From NCBI GenBank assembly GCA_002407645.1, contig DHNU01000022.1, positions 1 through 10,368 of the forward strand: a stretch of DNA of 10,368 nt, in the 5' to 3' direction. A program made the position numbers and the translations under genes. This document shows positions 7,737-10,368 of the stretch, one piece after another. Numbering within the stretch: position 1 is the first letter of the stretch; each line of letters opens with the position of its first letter. A model generated the notes under the pieces. The model was not told where the DNA came from. It was given only the letters and a program-made list of their open reading frames with translations, and made no database searches. Source of the stretch: Ruminococcaceae bacterium UBA5408. GTDB lineage: Bacteria; Bacillota; Clostridia; Oscillospirales; Acutalibacteraceae.

Positions 7737-8159
7737 TTATTTTAAATTGCTCTTTCCAAAACCGAAAGGAAGCAAATCGTTCAGTGTAAACACTGTAATA
7801 TTATCAATATCTTTCGCAAGGACGATTTTAAAAGTTTTTGGATTGCAAAACTCCATCATAACTTGGCGGCAGACTCCGCACGGTGGGCAAAGTTCATGAA
7901 TAGATTCACCACTTTTTCCGCCTACAATAGCTATGCACTCAAATTCTTTTTCACCCTCACTGACTGCTTTAAAAAAAGCAGTCCGCTCTGCACAATTTGT
8001 CGGAGTATAAGTTGCATTTTCAATATTACACCCTTTAAAGATTTTTCCGCTCTTTGTCATTAATGCCGCGCCAACTTTAAAACTTGAATACGGCGCATAC
8101 GCCATTTCACGAGCGGCAATTGCTTGCTCAACAAGATTTTTATAATCGATGTTATCCAA
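7737..8159 (-). CDS. cdd: Cytidine deaminase (TTG start preferred; GTG at 8180 possible)
   Basis: A small homotetramer-type cytidine deaminase that hydrolyses cytidine and deoxycytidine to uridine and deoxyuridine with release of ammonia. In the longer 147-residue reading, the zinc site is C63 in NCAERTA with catalytic E65, plus C101 and C104 in PCGVCRQ. GCNIENATY (50-58) and AYAPYSSFKVGAAL (27-40) form the substrate pocket. I prefer the TTG at 8157-8159, giving 140 residues beginning MDNIDYKNLVEQA. It has GGAAAGGG eight bases upstream (8168-8175), its N-terminus matches the family, and the alternative GTG at 8180 sits directly after the U-run of a terminator with no ribosome binding site. 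It lies just after deoC and 44 bases before pdp, whose reaction follows its own. Function is certain; the start is less so. Confidence 0.94.
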   Translation of the reverse strand: MDNIDYKNLVEQAIAAREMAYAPYSSFKVGAALMTKSGKIFKGCNIENATYTPTNCAERTAFFKAVSEGEKEFECIAIVGGKSGESIHELCPPCGVCRQVMMEFCNPKTFKIVLAKDIDNITVFTLNDLLPFGFGKSNLK

Positions 8160-8167
8160 AACCTTCA

Positions 8168-8175
8168 CCCTTTCC
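8168..8175 (-). promoter_or_regulatory. Ribosome binding site deciding the cdd start
   Basis: The minus strand reads GGAAAGGG here, eight bases before the TTG at 8159. The upstream GTG at 8180 has only the terminator stem and U-run before it. This favours the shorter cytidine deaminase. Confidence 0.55.
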
Positions 8176-8180
8176 GTCAC

Positions 8181-8217
8181 AAAAACAGGGAACGGCTTTT
8201 ACCGCTCCCTGTTTTTT
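8181..8217 (-). terminator. Internal intrinsic terminator or attenuator between deoC and cdd
   Basis: Minus-strand RNA forms a stem from CAGGGAGCGG and CCGUUCCCUG around a UAAAAG loop, extended by A-U pairs and ending in five U's. The arm pair that is A-C mismatched on the plus strand becomes a G-U wobble on the minus strand, so the hairpin is tuned for the minus transcript. It begins 18 bases after the deoC stop and ends immediately before the candidate GTG of cdd. It would reduce transcription from the transporter/deoC part into cdd-pdp unless read through. Confidence 0.85.
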
Positions 8218-8234
8218 ATATATTCACGAGAGCC

Positions 8235-8900
8235 TTAATACCCGCCGGCTTCTTCATTTTTTATAATTTTTACAATACGGCTTGTTCCAAGACGTGATGC
8301 TCCAAGCGATACAAATTTTTCTGCATCATCAATTGATTTTATACCGCCAGCGGCTTTAATTTTTACATTTTTTCCAACGTGTTCACTAAAGAGCTTAACG
8401 TCGTCAAATGTTGCACCGCCTGTTGAAAATCCTGTAGATGTTTTTATAAAGTCCGCACCGGATTTGGTTACAACATCACACATTTTAATTTTTTCATCAT
8501 CAGTAAGAAGACAGGTTTCAATGATTACTTTTAAGATATGTTTTCCGCATATTTCTTTAACTTTTTTTATTTCGTCAAGTACCAAATCATAAAGCCCGTC
8601 TTTTACATATCCGATATTAATAACCATATCAATTTCGTCTGCTCCGTTTTCAATAGCATCTTTTGCTTCAAAAACTTTAACCGCTGTTGTCGAGTATCCA
8701 TTTGGAAAACCAATAACAGTGCAAACAGCCATTTTGTCACCCATATAATCTTTTGCACGCTTAACATATGAAGCAGGTATGCATACTGATGCCGTTTGAT
8801 ATTTAACGGCATCATCGCAAATCTGTTTAATTTCTTTCCATGTTGCAGTCTGCGTAAGAAGTGTATGGTCAACTTTGCATAATATATCTTTTATATCCAT
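8235..8900 (-). CDS. deoC: Deoxyribose-phosphate aldolase
   Basis: A 221-residue class I aldolase with a TIM-barrel fold that cleaves 2-deoxyribose-5-phosphate to acetaldehyde and glyceraldehyde-3-phosphate, the last step of deoxynucleoside breakdown. Key stretches are KVDHTLL (9-15), SVCIPASYV (38-46), VIGFPNG (62-68), [11 protein letters not shown] with D91, KVIIETCLL (124-132), [14 protein letters not shown] with the Schiff-base lysine K153, and IKAAGGI with the assisting lysine K182. The catalytic Lys/Lys/Asp set is complete and the length is normal for Gram-positive DeoC. The ATG at 8898-8900 follows GGGAG (8911-8915), which lies in the loop of a small inverted repeat. It is 24 bases after the second permease gene and probably shares its transcript. 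A hairpin terminator follows, separating it from cdd. Confidence 0.97.
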   Translation of the reverse strand: MDIKDILCKVDHTLLTQTATWKEIKQICDDAVKYQTASVCIPASYVKRAKDYMGDKMAVCTVIGFPNGYSTTAVKVFEAKDAIENGADEIDMVINIGYVKDGLYDLVLDEIKKVKEICGKHILKVIIETCLLTDDEKIKMCDVVTKSGADFIKTSTGFSTGGATFDDVKLFSEHVGKNVKIKAAGGIKSIDDAEKFVSLGASRLGTSRIVKIIKNEEAGGY

Positions 8901-8924
8901 TAATTATTCACTCCCGAATAAATT

Positions 8925-9845
8925 TTATCTTACACCTTTTTCATACGGAACACCGTCCGCTTTAGGTGCTACCGAACGACCGACAAAGAGGATTAGTACT
9001 ACAATAGTCAAAACATAAGGAAGCATAGAGAGTATTTGCGAAGGAATTGCAAATTTTCCGCCGCCCAAAACTATTGTGAGTGCCTGTGCAAATCCAAAAA
9101 GCATACATGCACCGTATGCCCCCATAGGAGTCCATTTACCGAAAATAAGTGCCGCCAAAGCTATAAATCCCTGACCGCTTATTGCAGTAGGAGTAAATTG
9201 TGAAATAATTGCAAGTGTCATGGAAGCTCCGCCAAAGCCTGACAATATGCCGGAAACGATAACGCACAGATAACGAGTAAGGCTTACATTTATGCCCATC
9301 GTATCCGCTGCCGCCGGATGTTCACCGACAGCATTAACTCTAAGTCCCCATTTTGTTTTATAAAGGAAAAACCACATTCCAACTGCCGCAATAAGACCAA
9401 GTATTACTGTAATATCTACATTTAAGTTTTTCATTATACTGCTGCTGAAATTAGTATCGCCAAAAATTTTCGGAAGTGTTTTTGCCGGTAGCGTCATAGT
9501 TGCATCATCAAACAGCAGACGGCAGAAGAAAAGCGCAAAACCGGGTCCGATTAAGTTAATGGCAATACCCGAAATTGTTTGGTCTGCTTTAAAAGAAACC
9601 GAAGCTAAAGCATGGAGAAGTGAAACAAGACCGCCCATTGCACCCGCAGCAATAAATCCAAGCCACGGATTTCCTGAAAAATAATTAACTGAAGCCGCAG
9701 TAAATGCACCTACCGTCATCATTCCCTCTATTCCGATGTTTACAACACCGGAGCGTTCTGATATAACACCACCAAGTGCACCAAAAACAAGAGGAGTAGA
9801 ATACATAAGTGTAATTCCGATTAATAAAGATATATCATTTAGCAC
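8925..9845 (-). CDS. Nucleoside ABC importer permease, second membrane subunit (NupQ-like)
   Basis: A polytopic inner-membrane subunit of about 306 residues in the branched-chain amino acid/ribose-type permease family, closest in pattern to the NupQ/YufQ subunit of Gram-positive nucleoside importers. Visible landmarks are FGALGGVISERSGVVNIGIEGMM near the N-terminus, KADQTISGIAINLIGPG, the cytoplasmic coupling region GLRVNAVGEHPAAADTMGINV, and GQGFIALAALIFGKWTPMGA. About eight to ten hydrophobic helices are apparent. I place the start at the GTG at 9843-9845 because AGAGAGG (9854-9860) lies eight bases before it; a longer reading to 9890 adds residues that only overlap the neighbour. The gene overlaps the end of the first permease gene by 11 bases, so translation is probably coupled. 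The neighbours cdd, pdp and deoC support nucleosides as the cargo, which is an inference. Confidence 0.9.
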   Translation of the reverse strand: MLNDISLLIGITLMYSTPLVFGALGGVISERSGVVNIGIEGMMTVGAFTAASVNYFSGNPWLGFIAAGAMGGLVSLLHALASVSFKADQTISGIAINLIGPGFALFFCRLLFDDATMTLPAKTLPKIFGDTNFSSSIMKNLNVDITVILGLIAAVGMWFFLYKTKWGLRVNAVGEHPAAADTMGINVSLTRYLCVIVSGILSGFGGASMTLAIISQFTPTAISGQGFIALAALIFGKWTPMGAYGACMLFGFAQALTIVLGGGKFAIPSQILSMLPYVLTIVVLILFVGRSVAPKADGVPYEKGVR

Positions 9846-10368
9846 GGTTAACACCTCTCTTTTCAAGCTTTTCTGCAAGTATGGGAACAACTTTTGTCAA
9901 AGCTATAAAAAATACAATAGTTCCTATCATGATATTGATAATTTCAGACGGTGCACCCACAGCCTGCTGAACACTTTGTCCTCCATAAAGAAGTCCGCCG
10001 AAAAGCAGTCCTGCAAAAACGCACCCAACCGGAGAGGAACCTGCTATTAATGCAACAGAAAGGCCGTTAAACCCATTGTTTTCAAAAGCCGCAAGCTGTG
10101 ATATTCTGTGCGGAGATGTACCTGTAATTACGAGTGCGCCTGCAAGTCCTGACAAAGCACCCGCAATAATCATTGACTGGGTAATGTTTAAGTTTACGTT
10201 AATTCCCGCAAACTCCGCAGCATCGCGGTTAAAGCCAACAGCACGCAGTTCATATCCTTTTGTAGAACGGTAAAGAAGAACCCAAACAAGTACCGCCAAA
10301 ATAACAGCAATTAATATTCCGAAATTGACATCTGTTTTAAGCATCACATCATAAAGCCCCTTATGAGG
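9835..10368 (-). CDS. Nucleoside ABC importer permease, first membrane subunit (NupP-like), N-terminus outside window
   Basis: The minus-strand frame is open to the window edge (upstream residues read PHKGLYDV before the internal GTG-ATG at 10347), so the visible 177 residues are the C-terminal half of a protein normally near 350 residues. It is the partner of the downstream permease in the same family. Landmarks are the coupling region TKGYELRAVGFNRDAAEFAGINV, then GALSGLAGALVITG, NNGFNGLSVALIAGSSPVG (the conserved transmembrane motif of nucleoside and sugar importers of this class) and a final helix IGTIVFFIALTKVVPIL with a charged tail (EKLEKRG). It stops at TGA 9835-9837, overlapping the next gene by 11 bases. 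The ATPase (NupO-like) and the lipoprotein binding subunit are expected beyond the right edge. Assignment to nucleosides rests on pattern and operon context. Confidence 0.88.
   Translation of the reverse strand, partial: PHKGLYDVMLKTDVNFGILIAVILAVLVWVLLYRSTKGYELRAVGFNRDAAEFAGINVNLNITQSMIIAGALSGLAGALVITGTSPHRISQLAAFENNGFNGLSVALIAGSSPVGCVFAGLLFGGLLYGGQSVQQAVGAPSEIINIMIGTIVFFIALTKVVPILAEKLEKRGVNRAK
9854..9860 (-). promoter_or_regulatory. Ribosome binding site deciding the second permease start
   Basis: The minus strand reads AGAGAGG inside the 3' end of the first permease gene, eight bases before the in-frame GTG at 9845. An ATG at 9836-9838 is out of frame, so the GTG is the best-supported start. 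Confidence 0.65.

Noticed and set aside
7729..7738. Palindrome AACTGCAGTT between cdd and pdp as a possible operator
   Set aside because: It is only ten bases, includes the cdd stop codon, is not repeated elsewhere in the window, and lies inside an apparent operon with no promoter nearby.
9736..10050. A 104-codon plus-strand open frame across the two permease genes
   Set aside because: It is antisense to two well-supported membrane protein genes and has no recognisable domain.

Overview
The window reads as an ordinary chromosomal stretch of an AT-rich, low-GC Gram-positive anaerobe, most likely a member of the Clostridia. The evidence is strong AGGAGG-type ribosome binding sites, a canonical TTGAAC-17-TATAAT promoter, several GTG/TTG starts, a Bacillus/Clostridium-type pyrimidine-nucleoside phosphorylase, and a large acyl-CoA dehydratase activase typical of anaerobic Firmicutes. 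I cannot name the genus. No tRNA, rRNA, CRISPR array, insertion sequence or phage gene was seen.

Layout. (1) Positions 1-1232, plus strand: the 3' end of a large 2-hydroxyacyl-CoA dehydratase activase-like gene, overlapping by four bases the mechanosensitive channel gene mscL. A hairpin terminator at 1236-1260 closes this unit. (2) Positions 1271-3883, minus strand: an exodeoxyribonuclease III / AP endonuclease gene, then an MBL-fold/beta-CASP nuclease gene broken by a one-base frameshift near 1902, then a small two-helix membrane protein gene whose start may also be affected by a one-base indel. (3) Positions 3884-4045: a divergent promoter region. (4) Positions 4046-6333, plus strand: a cyclophilin-type peptidyl-prolyl isomerase followed by a half-size ABC exporter, ended by a 16-bp-stem terminator shared with the converging operon. 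(5) Positions 6370-10368, minus strand: a nucleoside uptake and catabolism cluster, read from the right edge as permease 1 (partial), permease 2, deoC, an internal hairpin terminator, cdd, and pdp.

The minus-strand cluster at the right forms a coherent pathway. The two membrane subunits belong to a nucleoside ABC importer whose ATPase and binding protein should lie just beyond the right edge. Cytidine deaminase converts (deoxy)cytidine to (deoxy)uridine. Pyrimidine-nucleoside phosphorylase releases uracil or thymine and (deoxy)ribose-1-phosphate. After isomerisation by a phosphopentomutase not encoded here, DeoC cleaves deoxyribose-5-phosphate to acetaldehyde and glyceraldehyde-3-phosphate. 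A well-formed hairpin between deoC and cdd suggests that the catabolic tail is transcribed at a different level from the transporter part.

I did not find a convincing new biological system. The items most worth checking are the two single-base frame disruptions within about 420 bases (1480-1485 and 1902-1903), the deoC-cdd internal terminator, and the small unassigned membrane protein.
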